Assembly (NCBI RefSeq): GCF_024166365.1
Contig: NC_064831.1
Location: 49,477,768 to 49,541,767, forward strand
Length of the DNA stretch: 64,000 nucleotides
Reading direction: 5' to 3'
From: Elephas maximus indicus
Taxonomy: Eukaryota; Chordata; Mammalia; Proboscidea; Elephantidae
Program-made: the position numbers and the translations under genes
In this document: positions 41,291 through 52,184 of the stretch, piece after piece
Position numbering within the stretch: the first letter of the stretch is position 1
Layout of the letters: each line of letters begins with the position of its first letter
Notes under the pieces: model-generated
Database searches by the model: none
Told to the model about the DNA's origin: nothing
The model's input: the letters and a program-made list of their open reading frames with translations, nothing else

Positions 41291-42147
41291 ATGGGTTGGG
41301 ATTAGACTGGACTATGTGATATGCTGTTCTTTTGCAATGGATCCTCTGCTTCCTGGGTCCATGTTTACTTTCTCATTTTGCTAGAAAATATTTCTTAGTA
41401 GAATCCTGAGAAAGGGCACCTATAAAGTACGTTTTTGGAAAATAGCAAATATTAAAATGTACTTCATGAGCCCTGAGACTTAATGGGAAATTTGGCTGGT
41501 TATAGAATTATGGAATGGATATACCCTTCTCTCAAAATTTTAGATATTGCTCTTTCTTCCAGTGTTACTATTGAGAAGTTTGATGTCATTCTGACTTCTG
41601 ATTATTTGTATACGACCTGATATTTTTACACTCTGGAACATTTTAGGGCTTTCTCTTTAGCTTTGGTGTTCTGAAATTTCAAAATGAGTTCCTTCTCAAA
41701 ATGAGGTCTTTCTCATTCACTGTGCCAGGTACCTGGGGGAACTGTGTAATCTAGACATTCATGCTCGTTAGTTCTAAGAAATTTTCTTGTATAAATCCTG
41801 GTAGGAGGATTACGAGGGTCATTCTTACTGGCTGCCCTTCAGTGTTGCTCATAACAAGTGCCTTGATTTGGAATTTTCTGTCTTTAAACTTTATAAAAGG
41901 AAAGCTGATATTTCTTGTGGAAATTTTCCTACAGAAACCAATATAATTATCTCCTCTTAGAAAAAGGAGAGATTCTTCCTTTGAAAAAGAAATCAAATGA
42001 TTATGTATGTGTATGTTAGGTGTTGGGTATGTTTGGGTTTTAAAATTACAGTGAATTAACAGTAATTTTGTGTTTATCACTGAGACATGTCCAAAAAAGA
42101 ATGTCTTGACTTTTTAGTACTGGAATTACCAATCTTGTCTCCATGTG
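41291..42147 (-). repeat. Probable ancient L1/HAL1 ORF1-region remnant, otherwise unassigned
   Basis: About 41495-41690 reads TTTGGCTGGTTATAGAATTA, TTCCAGTGTTACTATTGAGA, AGTTTGATGTCATTCTGAC and GGGCTTTCTCTTTAGCTTTG, resembling reverse-complement old L1 ORF1 sequence. The rest to 42147 has no clear match. Confidence 0.4.
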
Positions 42148-42187
42148 TAAAATAGAATAGTTGTTGTTGTTCTTAGTTGCCATCGAG

Positions 42188-43960
42188 TCAGTTCTGACCC
42201 GTAGTGACTCCATGCACAATAGAATGAAACACTGCCTGGTCTTGCACCATTCTCACAATAGTTGCCATGCTCGAGCCCACTGTTGCAGCCATGGAGTCAG
42301 TCCATCTAGTTAAGGATCTTCCTCTTTTTTGCTGATCCTCCACCTTACCAAGCATGATGTCCTTCTCCAGGGACTGATCCCTCCTGACAGCATGTCCAAA
42401 GTATGTGAGATGTAGTCTCGCCATCCTTGCTTCTAAGCATTCCTGTTGTATCTCCTCCAAGACAGATTTGTTCATTCGTTTGGCAGTCCATGATATATTC
42501 AATATTCTTCGCCAACACCACAATTCAAAGATGTCGATTCTTCTTCTGTCTTCCTTATTCATTGTCCAGCTTTCACGTGCATATGAGGCGACTGAAAACA
42601 CCATGGCTTGGATCAGGCGTACCTTAGTCCTCAAGGTGACACCTTTGCTTTTTAATGCATTAAAGAGATCTCTTGCAGTTGATTTGCCCAGTGCAATTCG
42701 TCTTTTGATTTCTTGACTGCTGCTTCCATGGGTGTTGATTGTGATCCAAGTAAAACGAAATCCTTGACAACCTCAATCTTCTCTCCGTATATCATGATGT
42801 CGCTTATTGGTTCAGTTGTGAGGATTTTTGTTTACTTTGTGTTGAGGTGTAATCCATACTGAAGGCTGTGGTCTTTGATCTTCATCAGTAAGTGCTTCAA
42901 GTCCTCTTCACTTTCAGCAAGCAAGGCTGTATCATCTGCATAACGCAGGTTGTTAATGAGTCTCCCTCCAATCCTGATGCCCAGTTCTTCTGCATATAGT
43001 CTAGCTTCTTGCATTGTTTGCTCAGCATACATATCGAATAGGTATGGTGAAAGGATACAACCCTGATGCACACCTTTCCTGACTTTAATCCATGCAGTAT
43101 CCCCTTGTCTGCTCAAACGACTGTCTTCTGATCTATGTACAGGTCCCTCAATAAGCACAACTAAGTGTTCTGGAACTCCTATTCTCCTCCATGTTATCCA
43201 TAATTTGTTTTGATTCATAGAGTTGAGTGCCTTAGCATAGTCAATAAAACACAGGTAAACATCTTTCCTGTATTCTCTGCTTTCAGCCAGGATCCATCTG
43301 ACATCAGCAGTGGTATCCCTGGTTTTGTGCTCTCTTCTGAATCTGGCTAGAATTTCTGGCAGTTCCCTGTCTATATACTGCTACAGCCACTTTTGAATGA
43401 TGTTCAGCAAAATTTTGTTTGCGTGTGGTATTAATGATATTCTTGGAAAATTTCTGCATTTGGTTGGATCACCTTTCTTGGGAACAGGCAAAAATATGGC
43501 TTTCTTCTAGTCAGTTGGCCAGGTAGCTCTCTTCCAAATTTCTTGGCATACACGAGTGAGCACCTTCAGCGCTGCATCGGTTTGTTGAAACATCTCAATT
43601 GGTATTCTGTCAATTCCCAGATCATTGTTTTTCTCCAAAGCCTTCAGTGCAGCTTGGACTCCTTCCTTCAGTTCTCTTGGTTCCTGGTCATGTGTTATCT
43701 CCTAAAATGATTGAACGTCGACCAGTTCTTTTTGGCATAGTGACTCTGTGTATTCCTTCCATCTTCTTTTGATGCTTCCTGCATCCTTTAATATTTTCCC
43801 CATAGAATCCTTCACTATCACAACTTAAGACTTGAATTTTTTCATCAGCTCTTTCAGCTTGAGAAATGCCAAGCATCGTCTTCCTTTTTGGTCTTCTATC
43901 TCCAGGTCTTTGCACGGGTCATAGTACTTTGTCTTCTCGAGCCACCCTTTGAAATCTTCT
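42188..43960 (-). pseudogene. RTE reverse transcriptase, degenerate
   Basis: Open blocks at 42832-43218 and 42188-42634 on the minus strand hold QGDTAWIKVRKGVHQGCIL (motif B), NNLRYADDTALLAESEEDL (YADD intact) and FELWCWRRILNISWTAKR near the C-terminus. Fingers and motif A (about 43200-43960) are split by stops and frameshifts. In life this enzyme copied RTE RNA, and probably SINE RNA, at nicked DNA. Inactive here. Confidence 0.85.
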
Positions 43961-43989
43961 GTTCAGTTCTTTTACTGTATCATTTCTTC

Positions 43990-44955
43990 CTTTTGCTTTA
44001 GCTACTCAGTGTTCAAGAGAAAGTTTCAGAGTCTCTTCTGACATCTATTTAAGCCTTTTTTTTTTTTCCTGTCTTTTTAATGATCTCTTGCTTTCTTCAT
44101 GTATGATGTCCTTGATGTCATTCCACAATTCATCTGGTCTTTGCTCATTAGTGTTCAACACATCAAATCTATGCTTGAAATGATCTCTAAATTCAGGTGG
44201 TATATGCTCAAGATAGTAGTTTGGCTTTCATGGACTTGTTCTAATTTTCTTCAGTTTCAACTTGAACTTGCATATAAGTAATTGAAGGTCTGATCTGAGG
44301 TCAGCCCCTGACCATCTTCTGACTGATGATATTGAGCTTTCCCATCATCTCTGTCCAAAGATGTAGTTGATTTTGATTCCTGTGTATTCCATCTGGTGAA
44401 GTCCATGTGTATAGTCACCGTTTACGTTGGTGAAAAAAAGGTATTTGCAACGGAGGAGCCATTGCTCTTGCAAAATTCTGTCATTCGATCTCTGGCGTTG
44501 TTTCTATCACCAAGGCCATATTTTCCAACTACTGATTCTTCTTCTTTGTTTCCAACTTTCGCATTCCAATCGCCAGTAATTATCAATGCATCTTGATCGC
44601 ATGTGCGATCAATTTCAGACTGCAGCAACTGATAAAAATCTTCAATTTCTTCATCTTTGGCCTTAGTGGTTGGTGCATAAATATGAGTAATAGTATTAGT
44701 TGGTCTTCCTTGTAGGCATATGGGTATTATCCTATCTCTGACAGCGTTGTACTTCAGGATAGATCTTGAAATTTGCTTTTTGAAGATGAATGCGATGCCA
44801 TTCCTCTTCAAATTGTCATTCCAGGCATAGTAGACTATATGATTGTCCGATTCAAAATGACCAATACCAGTCCATTTGAACTCACTAGTGCCTAGAATAT
44901 CGATGTTTATGCATTCCATTTCATTTTTGATGATTTCCAATTTTCCTAGATTCAT
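43990..44955 (-). pseudogene. RTE AP-endonuclease, degenerate
   Basis: Minus-strand frame 44422-44955 starts at ATG 44955 and covers ILGTSEFKWTG (catalytic Glu), HIYAPTTKAKDEEIEDFYQ and LIITGDWNAKVGNKEE (Asp, Asn). The upstream GTWNV motif with the catalytic Asn is followed by a stop (TGA where the 15571-16788 copy reads Arg-Ser), so the N-terminus is cut off. Downstream coding toward 43990 is frameshifted. Confidence 0.8.
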
Positions 44956-45394
44956 ATTTCATACATTCCAGGTTCCGATTATTAATGGATGTTTGCAGCT
45001 GTTTCTTCTCATTTTAAGTTGTGCCACATCAGCAAATGAAGGTCCTGAAAACTTGACTCCATCCATGTCATTAAGGTTGACTCTATTTTGACAAGGCAAC
45101 TCTTCCCGTCGTATTTTGAGTGCCTTCCAACCTGGGGGTCTTATCTTCCGATACTATACCGGACAATGTTCCGCTGCTATTCATAAGATTTTCACTGGCT
45201 AATTCTTTTCAGAAGTAGACCACCAGGTCCTTCTTCCTAGTCTGTCTTAGTCTGTAAGCTCAGCTAAAACCTGTCCACCATGGGTGACCCTGCTGGTGTT
45301 TGAATACCAGTGGCAAATCTTCCAGCATCACAGCAACACACAAGCCTCCATGGTATGACAAACTGACAGATGCATGGGGGAAATAAAATAGTAG

Positions 45395-46269
45395 AACAAA
45401 TATTAATTAGACTTTAATCTTCTGAACAGATTTGGAAGAAAATAAGCCGGAGAAACTAAGTCGTAACTTCCAGTGTAAGAGACTTGACACAGAGGTACTA
45501 CTCAGGAAGGGGTCTGCTCCTTATGCTAAGAACAGGAAAGGTAGGTGGAAGAAAGAGTCTTAAAGGACAGAGCCACAGCCAGGTGATGGGACTGGGGAGG
45601 TGCAAGTCTTCTTTGTTCTGGTGACACTTTGAAATCTTACTTTATTATTCATGAGAACAAGCCAAACAGGTGGAAGCAGGGGCCAGGTAATCGTCTGGCA
45701 TGAGTGATGGTGGTTGTTGACTCCACAACTATTGCCAAACACATTTATCCGCAAAGATGCCCACCATGGAGAAGAATTACATCAACCAGAGATGAAAGTA
45801 GGGAGGATGGGTGAATGATGCCACTTCCACTTTTCCCACAGTATCAAGTACATAGGCCTCTTTCCCTTTCTAAGGGCCTACGTGGGTGCTTCATTGGGTT
45901 GAATCATACAGCTGGGACAGGAAATGTTCAGATAAGCAAGGCAGAAGCCATTCGGTAACAGTCTTGCTCATTGTTCCCGGAGAAGAAAGTTCTTGCGGTT
46001 TGTTTTAGTTGGAGCCAAAATGATCTAGAATATTAGGAGCTGTGTGTACATTTGATTATGCATTAATAGCTTCATGCAAGGGAAAGATAGGGTTTTGGAG
46101 TGTGGCTGACATCAGAAGTATACTTAGAATTGTACCAACACAAACAACATCAATAATAGCATGCAAAGTGAGTCAACCAGATTAATTACCAAACTCTGTC
46201 TCCATATGGAAGATAAAATAGATCTAATATTAATTGGACCTTCATTTTTCTGACTGGGTCTTGGGAGAA
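45395..46269. other. Unique sequence with one short duplicated block
   Basis: No gene recognised. 46184-46265 repeats, with changes, the text that flanks the RTE insertion (42126-42160 joined to 45384-45437): TTACCAA, CTGTCTCCAT, ATAAAATAG, AATATTAATT, GGGAGAAAATAA. Confidence 0.45.
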
Positions 46270-46420
46270 AATAATAATACTAACATTTGTATATTAGGTA
46301 ATAGATAAGATCATAAATAATAACTAAGATTATCCTGATTTTACAGATAAGGAAACTGAGTCAAAGAGAGTTTAGGTAGCTTGCCCAAGCACATATAGAT
46401 TCATAGTTTCCAGTGCCTTC
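46270..46420 (-). repeat. MIR SINE
   Basis: Reverse-complement MIR: ACTAAGATTATCCTGATTTT, ACAGATAAGGAAACTGAGTC, AAAGAGAGTTTAGGTAGCTT, GCCCAAGCACATATAG. Confidence 0.65.
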
Positions 46421-46511
46421 ACAGTATGAATCCCTTTATGGAATAGTTATCAGCCTCATTATATATGTTTCCAGGGGGAAGAGAAATCCGTCTCCTGAGT
46501 GATGACAGTGA

Positions 46512-46728
46512 TAACAAACTGTTGTTGTTAGTTGCTGTCGAGTCAATTCTGACTCATGGGGACCCCATATGTACAGAGTAGAATTACTCAATAGGGTTTT
46601 CAAGGCTGTGATTTTTTTGGAAGCAGATTGCCAGACCTTACTTCCGAGGTGCCTCTGGGTGGATTTGAACCACCGACATTTTGGTTAGTAGTAGAGCACT
46701 TAACCATTTGTGCTACCCAAGGATTCCT
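46512..46728 (-). repeat. AfroSINE, long variant
   Basis: Complete reverse-complement copy: GTTGTTGTTAGTTGCTGTCG tail, CAATTCTGACTCATGGGGAC, GGGTTTTCAAGGCTGTGATT, GAAGCAGATTGCCAGACC, GGTGCCTCTGGGTGGATTTG and CATTTGTGCTACCCAAGGAT. Its tail unit is the RTE-like ACAAC repeat. Confidence 0.9.
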
Positions 46729-46917
46729 TGATGAAAACCTACTGCATGGCTATGTGGGGCTCTAGCTCCTGATGGAGAATCCTCTAACTTGTTCACATTG
46801 CCTTGGGAAATCTGTACGTGAGCGTGAAAACAGTTAAAGTGTATCCAACTATTGAAGGAGAAACAAAGCGGGGCATATTTGATATTTCTCTTTTTAAGGG
46901 CAACTGCATGATATTAT

Positions 46918-47095
46918 GAGGCCTTGTAGTGCAGTGGTTAAGAGTGATGGCGAGCTATGGCTGCTAAACAAAAAGATCAGCAGTTCAAATCCATCAGCCG
47001 CTCCTTGGAAACCCTATGGAACAGTTCTACTCTGATCTATAGGGTTGCTACGTGTCAGAATCGACTTAATGGCAATGGGTTTGATTTTTTGGTTT
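46918..47095 (+). repeat. AfroSINE, short variant
   Basis: Sense copy: CTTGTAGTGCAGTGGTTAAG, GATCAGCAGTTCAAATCCAT, CCTTGGAAACCCTATGGAAC, GGGTTGCTACGTGTCAGAAT and CGACTTAATGGCAATGGGTTTG. Confidence 0.9.
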
Positions 47096-47210
47096 AGCAC
47101 GATATTAATCTTATTTTACTTTACTTGGAGGATATGTATTATCTACTAATTAGGACTTTTTAAAAGTAACATGACTCTATATGCCTTTTGTTGGCAAGCA
47201 TATATTAGTA

Positions 47211-47300
47211 AAGAACTTGTTTAAGTTTCATTAATTAGGAAGAGGTGCAAAAAAAAAAAAAGAACTAGTTTAAGTTTCATTAATAAGGAAGAGGTGCAAA
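47211..47300. repeat. Tandem duplication of about 40 bp
   Basis: AAGAACTTGTTTAAGTTTCA then TTAATTAGGAAGAGGTGCAA, followed by an A-run, then the same text with two changes (AGAACTAGTTTAAG..., AATAAGGAAGAGG). The A-run between the units suggests slippage after duplication. Confidence 0.9.
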
Positions 47301-47632
47301 CCCCCTAAATATTTTTGGCTCTGTATATCTTAAGCCAAATTATTTTATTTAACAGATTCATCTGGATACTTACACTAAAGCTTCACTCCATTGCTAGTGT
47401 AGACCTGGGATGAAGGTATAAGAAATCAGACAGAATGTTAAAGTTAATTTACTCCCTCAAAATAATTTGTTTTTCTGTTGTTATTCATAGTCTTTGATAT
47501 GTGCTGTCCTTGGGGGAAGGGAAGGAAAAACTTAATCAATACTTACATAGCTGTCACTCTGCCACACCCTTTATCCCTTGTAGTTTGTGTGACACATTTT
47601 TCCAACCTCAACTCATGTGGTCTGTCTTAGTC
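47301..47632. other. Unique sequence, nothing recognised
   Basis: About 330 AT-rich bases with no assignable feature. Confidence 0.4.
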
Positions 47633-48439
47633 TCCTAGTGTTGCTGTAACAGAAACACCACAAGTAGAATGCTTTAACAAACAGAAATTAATTTTCTCAC
47701 AGCTTAGAAGGCTAGAAGTCTGAATTCAGGGCTCCAGCTCTAGGGGATGGCACTCTCTCTGGTGGCTCTGAAGGAAGGTCCTTGTGTCAACTTTTTTTTT
47801 TTTCCTGCTGCAAAAGTCCTCTTTATTTATTCCTTTTTTAAATTGTGCTTTAAGTGAAAGTTTATAGTTCAAGTCAGTTTCTCATACAAAAATTTATACA
47901 GACATTGTTATATGACCCCAGTTGCTCTCCCCATAATGTGACAGCACACTCCTCCTTGCCATCCTGTATTTCCCATGTCCATCCAACCAGCTCTTTGACC
48001 CTTTCTGCATTCTTATCTCACCTCTGGACAGGAGCTGCCCATTTAGTCTCATGTATCTACTTGAACCAAGAAGCAGTCTTTTCACGAGTATCATTTTATA
48101 TCTTATAGCTCAGTCTAATCTTTGTCTGAAGAGTTGGGTTCAGGAACGGTTTTAGTTCTGGGCTACTTGTATCAACTTCTGCAGCACCAGAATTCCTCAG
48201 TTCCTGGGCGATTTCCACATGGCACCCATCTTCACCCACTTTGTGCTTGCTTGACTTTATGTCTGTGCTTCTCCTTTGGTGCTTGGAAATGATTAGGATA
48301 AGACACACCCTACACTGACATGGCCTTATTAACATAACTAAAAAACCCTATTCCCAAATGGGTTTACATCCTCAGGTATACTGGTTAGGATTCCAACATA
48401 TTTTTTTTTTTGTGGGGGGAAACAATTCAATCCATAACA
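47633..48439 (-). repeat. MaLR-type LTR (family A), split by an L1 fragment
   Basis: Left part TGTCTTAGTCTCCTAGTGTT to AAGGAAGGTCCTTGTGTCAA; right part TATCAACTTCTGCAG through CTACACTGACATGGCC and TTAACATAACTAAAAAACCC to CAATCCATAACA. The TG...CA ends are visible. The L1 piece at 47794-48165 lies between. Confidence 0.65.
47794..48165 (-). repeat. L1 3' UTR fragment inside the MaLR LTR
   Basis: T-run, then GTGCTTTAAGTGAAAGTTTA, GTTGCTCTCCCCATAATGTG, CATGTCCATCCAACCAGCTC and GGTTCAGGAACGGTTTTAGT. Target duplication CTTGTGTCAACTT (47781-47793) and CTTGTATCAACTT (48166-48178). Confidence 0.85.
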
Positions 48440-48479
48440 TGGTCATTACTGTTGTGTTGTTGTCAGTTGCCCTCGAGTC

Positions 48480-48705
48480 AAAGGGAGGGGATAGAGCAAC
48501 TGGGTAAAGGCACAGAATGTGGTATCAGGGGGGACCAGGTTCAAGTTCCAGCTCTATCACTTAACAGCTTGGGGAACTTGGACAAGTCACCTAATGTGTC
48601 TAAGCCTCAGTTTACTCACAGGCATGAAAATAAAAGTGCCTGTCTCCAAGATGGTGCAAGGACGAAGTGAAATACTGTAGACGAAGTATTTAGCGCAGGG
48701 CCTGA
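48480..48705 (+). repeat. MIR SINE
   Basis: Sense MIR with good landmarks: GGACCAGGTTCAAGTTCCAG, CTCTATCACTTAACAGC, GGACAAGTCACCTAATGTG, TAAGCCTCAGTTTACTCAC, ATGAAAATAAAAGTGCC and AGCGCAGGGCCTGATACC. Confidence 0.85.
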
Positions 48706-49189
48706 TACCTTGTCATTGGCTATCATACCACTAGAGCCAGGGTGAGGTAAGCGAGGCACTCATATAGACACAAAACTTAAGGGGTTGCCAAAAAACAAAG
48801 AAAAACCACAGTCATCAAGATCAATGATATTTTAAAAAATCAAAATTAATGCAAAAATCCATGATAAACAAAATATCAAATTTTAAATAAGGACAGGATG
48901 AGTACTACTGATTTCTCCTTTGTCTCAGGCTTCAATACGACTTGGCATGGCACTATACCTTATCCTCACGGGTGGGTATTGCTATTTCTTTCTGTTGTTG
49001 AACAGAGGGGAAGTTGTCTTTTAATTCTCCTACCAGTGAGGATCACTGTCCGATAACGTACTACTTGGCAAAGAAGCAAGACCAAGGCCCGTCAGCTTAT
49101 GCTTTGGGCCTTCATTGTTTAAACTGCACTGTCATGACTGGCTAATACTAGGAAGCCCATAGACGCCTACTGAACTCGAGAATGGCTTG
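48706..49189. other. Unique sequence, nothing recognised
   Basis: About 480 bases; no gene or repeat that I can name. Confidence 0.4.
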
Positions 49190-49438
49190 TACTTGTTTCT
49201 AGGTGCCATTGAGTTGGTTCCCACTCATATCGACCCTAAGTATAACAGATCGAACACTGCCCAGTCCTGTGCCATCGTCACAATCATTGCTATGTTTGAG
49301 CCCGTTGCTGGGGCCATTGTGTCAGTGCATCTCATTGAAGGTCTTCCTCTCTTTTGCTGGCTATACTTTACCAAACATGATGCCCTTCTCCAGGGACTGG
49401 TCTCTCCTTATAACGTGTCCATTCTTGTTTCTAAGGAA
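49190..49438 (-). repeat. RTE 3' end, 5'-truncated
   Basis: Reverse-complement RTE: TTCTAGGTGCCATTGAGTTG, CGAACACTGCCCAGTCCTG, TGAGCCCGTTGCTGGGGCC, CCAAACATGATGCCCTTCTC, CAGGGACTGG and the block ending TTGTTTCTAAGGA. Only about 250 bp of the element are present. Confidence 0.85.
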
Positions 49439-49486
49439 TGACTTAAAGATTACATATTTATTAGCTATTCTGGAGTTTAATTGTCA

Positions 49487-49835
49487 GGTGCCCTAAAGAT
49501 GCTTTCGACTCAAAGTGACTCCATGTGACAGAATAGCTGTCCCACAGGGATTCCTAGGCTGTAATCTTTTTTGGGGGGGGGAGGGGATTGATTTTTTTTT
49601 TATTGTGCTTTAAGTGAAAGTTTACAAATAAAGTTAGTCTCTCATACAAAAACTGATATACACCTTGCTACATGCTCCCAGTTGCTCTCCCCCTAATGAG
49701 ATAGCTAGGCTGTAATCTTTATGGGAGCAGATTGCCACATCTTTCTCCTACAAAGCCGCTAGCTAGGTTTGAACTGCCAACCTTTAGCTAGGTTAAGCTG
49801 AGTGCTTAACCACTGTGCCACCAGGGCTCATATAT
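49487..49835 (-). repeat. AfroSINE, long variant, split by an L1 fragment
   Basis: Tail half at 49487-49569 (AAGATGCTTTCGACTCAAAG, CCACAGGGATTCCTAGGCTG); head half at 49705-49835 (GGAGCAGATTGCCACATC, GGTTTGAACTGCCAACC, CTTAACCACTGTGCCACCAG). The text CTAGGCTGTAATCTTT appears on both sides of the insertion because it was duplicated on entry. Confidence 0.9.
49570..49704 (-). repeat. L1 3' UTR fragment inside an AfroSINE
   Basis: Contains TTGTGCTTTAAGTGAAAGTT, TCTCTCATACAAAAACTGAT and CAGTTGCTCTCCCCCTAATG. Its poly(A) side (plus-strand TTTTTTGGGGGGGGGAGGGG then T's) carries an inserted G-run. Perfect target duplication CTAGGCTGTAATCTTT at 49554-49569 and 49705-49720. Confidence 0.9.
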
Positions 49836-49844
49836 CTATATAAC

Positions 49845-50015
49845 AGAGGGAAACTCTGGTGGCATAGTGGTTAAGAGCTATGGCTGCTAACCAAAAGGTT
49901 CAAATCCATCAGGTGCTCCTTGGAAACCCTATGGGGCAGTTCTACTCTGTCCTATACGGTTGCTATGAGTCGGAATCAACTTGACCGCAATGGGTCTATT
50001 TTTTTGTTTGCTTTC
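49845..50015 (+). repeat. AfroSINE, short variant
   Basis: Sense copy: AAACTCTGGTGGCATAGTGG, TTAAGAGCTATGGCTGCTAA, GGTGCTCCTTGGAAACCC, ATGGGGCAGTTCTACTCTGT and GGTTGCTATGAGTCGGAATC. A-box intact. Confidence 0.9.
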
Positions 50016-50021
50016 TATAAC

Positions 50022-50200
50022 GGAAATACCACAGGTGGACAGGTTTAACAAATAGAAATTTATTGTCTCACACTCTAGGAGACTAGAAGTCTGAATTCAT
50101 GGTACTAGCTCCAAGGAGAAGGCTTTCTCTCTCTGTCGATTCTGAAAGAAGGCCCTTGTCAGCAATCTTCCTCTGGTCTAGGAGCTTCAGAGCGCACCAC
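50022..50200 (-). repeat. MaLR-type LTR (family A), partial
   Basis: CTTTCTATAACGGAAATACC, ACAGGTGGACAGGTTTAAC, ATAGAAATTTATTGTCTCAC and GTCTAGGAGCTTCAG match the other copies. It is cut off near 50200, and its outermost bases are missing next to the SINE. Confidence 0.65.
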
Positions 50201-50966
50201 GTCCTTGGCCCAACTGCTTTCCAGCCTTTTTACAAATACCACTTTTGACTTACACAGTCCTTGACCTTCACCTACACGAGCCAGTTCGTTGGCACCATAG
50301 ATGACCTGTACATCTCATCTTCGTGACTAGATGCTGTGCAGAGACATAGGTAGGACCAGAACCCAGCTGTCCAATAAATCACTTAAAAAAAAAAAAAAAA
50401 AACTCCACCGTGTCTAGCACAATATCCTGCAAAGGTCATTTGTATTCAATGACTTGTTGGTGAATAGTATTACAGTCATCAAGTTTATCAAATTGTTCTC
50501 TTTGATAAAACTATTTTGATCTGCCAGTATAAAATAATTTGTGATAATCCATGGCTTTTTAGTTATAGAGATGCAAGAAAAAAATCAATTTCCTGGAATG
50601 AGTTACAATCAAAGCCATTCAGGAAAAATGAATATTTCTTTGCAATTTATCCTGCAGAAATAGTTTAATAGTTGGAAAAAAACGAGGGTAGGCTTAAATT
50701 ATGGCACATTAAATGTTGTCCCTTCAGGATTCAAAACAAATAACATGGAAAGAAAAGAAAGGAAATGAGAAACAGGAAGTTATGGGTCTGATTCAAGGCT
50801 ACTTGGAAACCTCAGGATTCCTATCAGGTATTCAGATTTTGAGAGAACTACAATTATGTGCCTTATTCTCAATGAATTTTTTAAATCTTGGATTTTATTT
50901 ATATTAATTGATACAATTTTTTAAAGAAAACTAAATTCATCCTAAATAGAAGGATATTTATTTGCC
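50201..50966. other. Unique sequence, nothing recognised
   Basis: About 770 bases with an A-run at 50384-50401 and otherwise no recognisable gene or repeat. Confidence 0.4.
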
Positions 50967-51050
50967 CATCCACCTGTCCACCCGTCCACCCGTCTGTCCG
51001 TCCGTCCATCCGTCCATCCGTCCACCTACCTACCTATGTATTTATCTATG
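50967..51050. repeat. Tetranucleotide microsatellite (CCGT/CCAT/CCAC)n
   Basis: Roughly 20 tandem units mixing CCAC, CCGT and CCAT, then CTAC and CTAT. The CCGT units contain CpG, which makes decay to CCAT expected and explains the mixture. Confidence 0.9.
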
Positions 51051-51551
51051 AAGACCTCTCCCTTCCCAGGTCCTCTCCTTCCCTATCCGTGACAGGGAGG
51101 CTGTTTTCTGGCAAATAAAATATCAAAGTTGTGCTTTGAAGATCCTCAGCAGTAGCAGGAGAGCAATTCCTGTTTTATAGGTGCTCCATTCTGAGGAATA
51201 TAAATACCCACCGTCACGCTTCTTGGAAGCCAGCAGTGGGTACCCTAAGACTCTGAATAAAGAGGGAATGGCAGGATAGAGCTGGGACCAGGGAAGACAG
51301 AATAGTAAGGAGAGAGGGGAAACAAAGGAGACGGGACTTCCCTGTGCACATCTGAGATGCCTGCCCTACACACTGAAAGGCAACCTAAAGAGGACAGGCA
51401 AGAAACATTTTGAACATTCTCTGTATTTTTCATGATGGTCTCTGGGTTCACATGGGCATTTTCAGGCAACACCTGCACACTCTTCCAGATAAAATGGTAA
51501 GGTGACATATGTTTCAAATATGTTTTAAGTGACAGAAAGTTACTGGGAAAC
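51051..51551. other. Unique sequence, nothing recognised
   Basis: About 500 bases between a microsatellite and an LTR-like repeat. A minus-strand open frame (51245-51517) has no known domain. Confidence 0.4.
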
Positions 51552-52069
51552 TGAATGTCTTAGGCTGGGTTCTCCAGAGAAGCAAAACCAGTGAAGCATG
51601 TATATACACATATAGAGAGAGAATGAGAGAGAGAGAGAGAGGCAAGCAGAGAGAGAGAGAAATTTATGTCAAGAAAATGGTTGTGAAGGCTGGCAAGTCC
51701 CAAGTCCATGGGTCAGGCTTTGGGCTGGAGGCTTCTACTGACTCAAGTAGCTGCAGGGGCTGATGAACCCAAGATCGGCAGATAAGATGGTAGGCCATTG
51801 GCTAAAGTCCCAAGAACTGGAGGTCAGATGATGACAAGCTGGATGCAGGATCCAGAGCAAGCCAGGAAACTTTGTCAGGACGGTCCCTGTATTTATTGGA
51901 TATAGGCTATACCCTTGAGGAAACTCCCCTTACTACTACTGGCTGATCACATCAGATCACAACACGGAGGATGACTACATTGTTACATAACTGCCAAACC
52001 ACTGAGAATTATCACCCAGCCAAGGTGACACACAACCTTAACCATTCCACTGACTGATAACTGCTGTCA
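51552..52069 (-). repeat. LTR-type repeat (MaLR/ERVL-related) with GA microsatellite
   Basis: The plus strand begins CTTAGGCTGGGTTCTCCAGA and GAAGCAAAACCAG, then GAGAGAGAGAGA (51616-51661), AAGGCTGGCAAGTCCCAAG, GGGCTGGAGGCTTCTAC and, near the end, CAGCCAAGGTGACACACAAC and CTTAACCATTCCA. This is the reverse complement of a common mammalian LTR type that starts with the mirror of AACCATCACA. The subfamily name is uncertain. Confidence 0.5.
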
Positions 52070-52184
52070 CCATGGCATGCCATTCAATCCAGTATGTTAG
52101 AAAGCGTGTGCTGGTCAGTGGAAATAGAATGGGGAAAAGGAAAGGATAATCATTGAGTCTTTACAGCACTAAGTTGATGCTGCT

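Larger units (their letters stand above)
42161..45380 (-). mobile_element. Full-length RTE (BovB-like) LINE, uninverted
   Basis: A 3.2-kb element in one orientation. The sense 5' end CCCCCATGCATCTGTCAG lies at 45380; the AP endonuclease, RT and a short 3' UTR follow; and a tail of ACAAC repeats ends at 42161 (plus-strand TTGTTGTTGTTCTTAGTTGC). Flanks TAAAATAGAATAG (42148-42160) and TAAAATAGTAG (45384-45394) look like a decayed target duplication. It serves as the collinear reference that reveals the inversions in the copies at 8570 and 15571. Confidence 0.9.
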
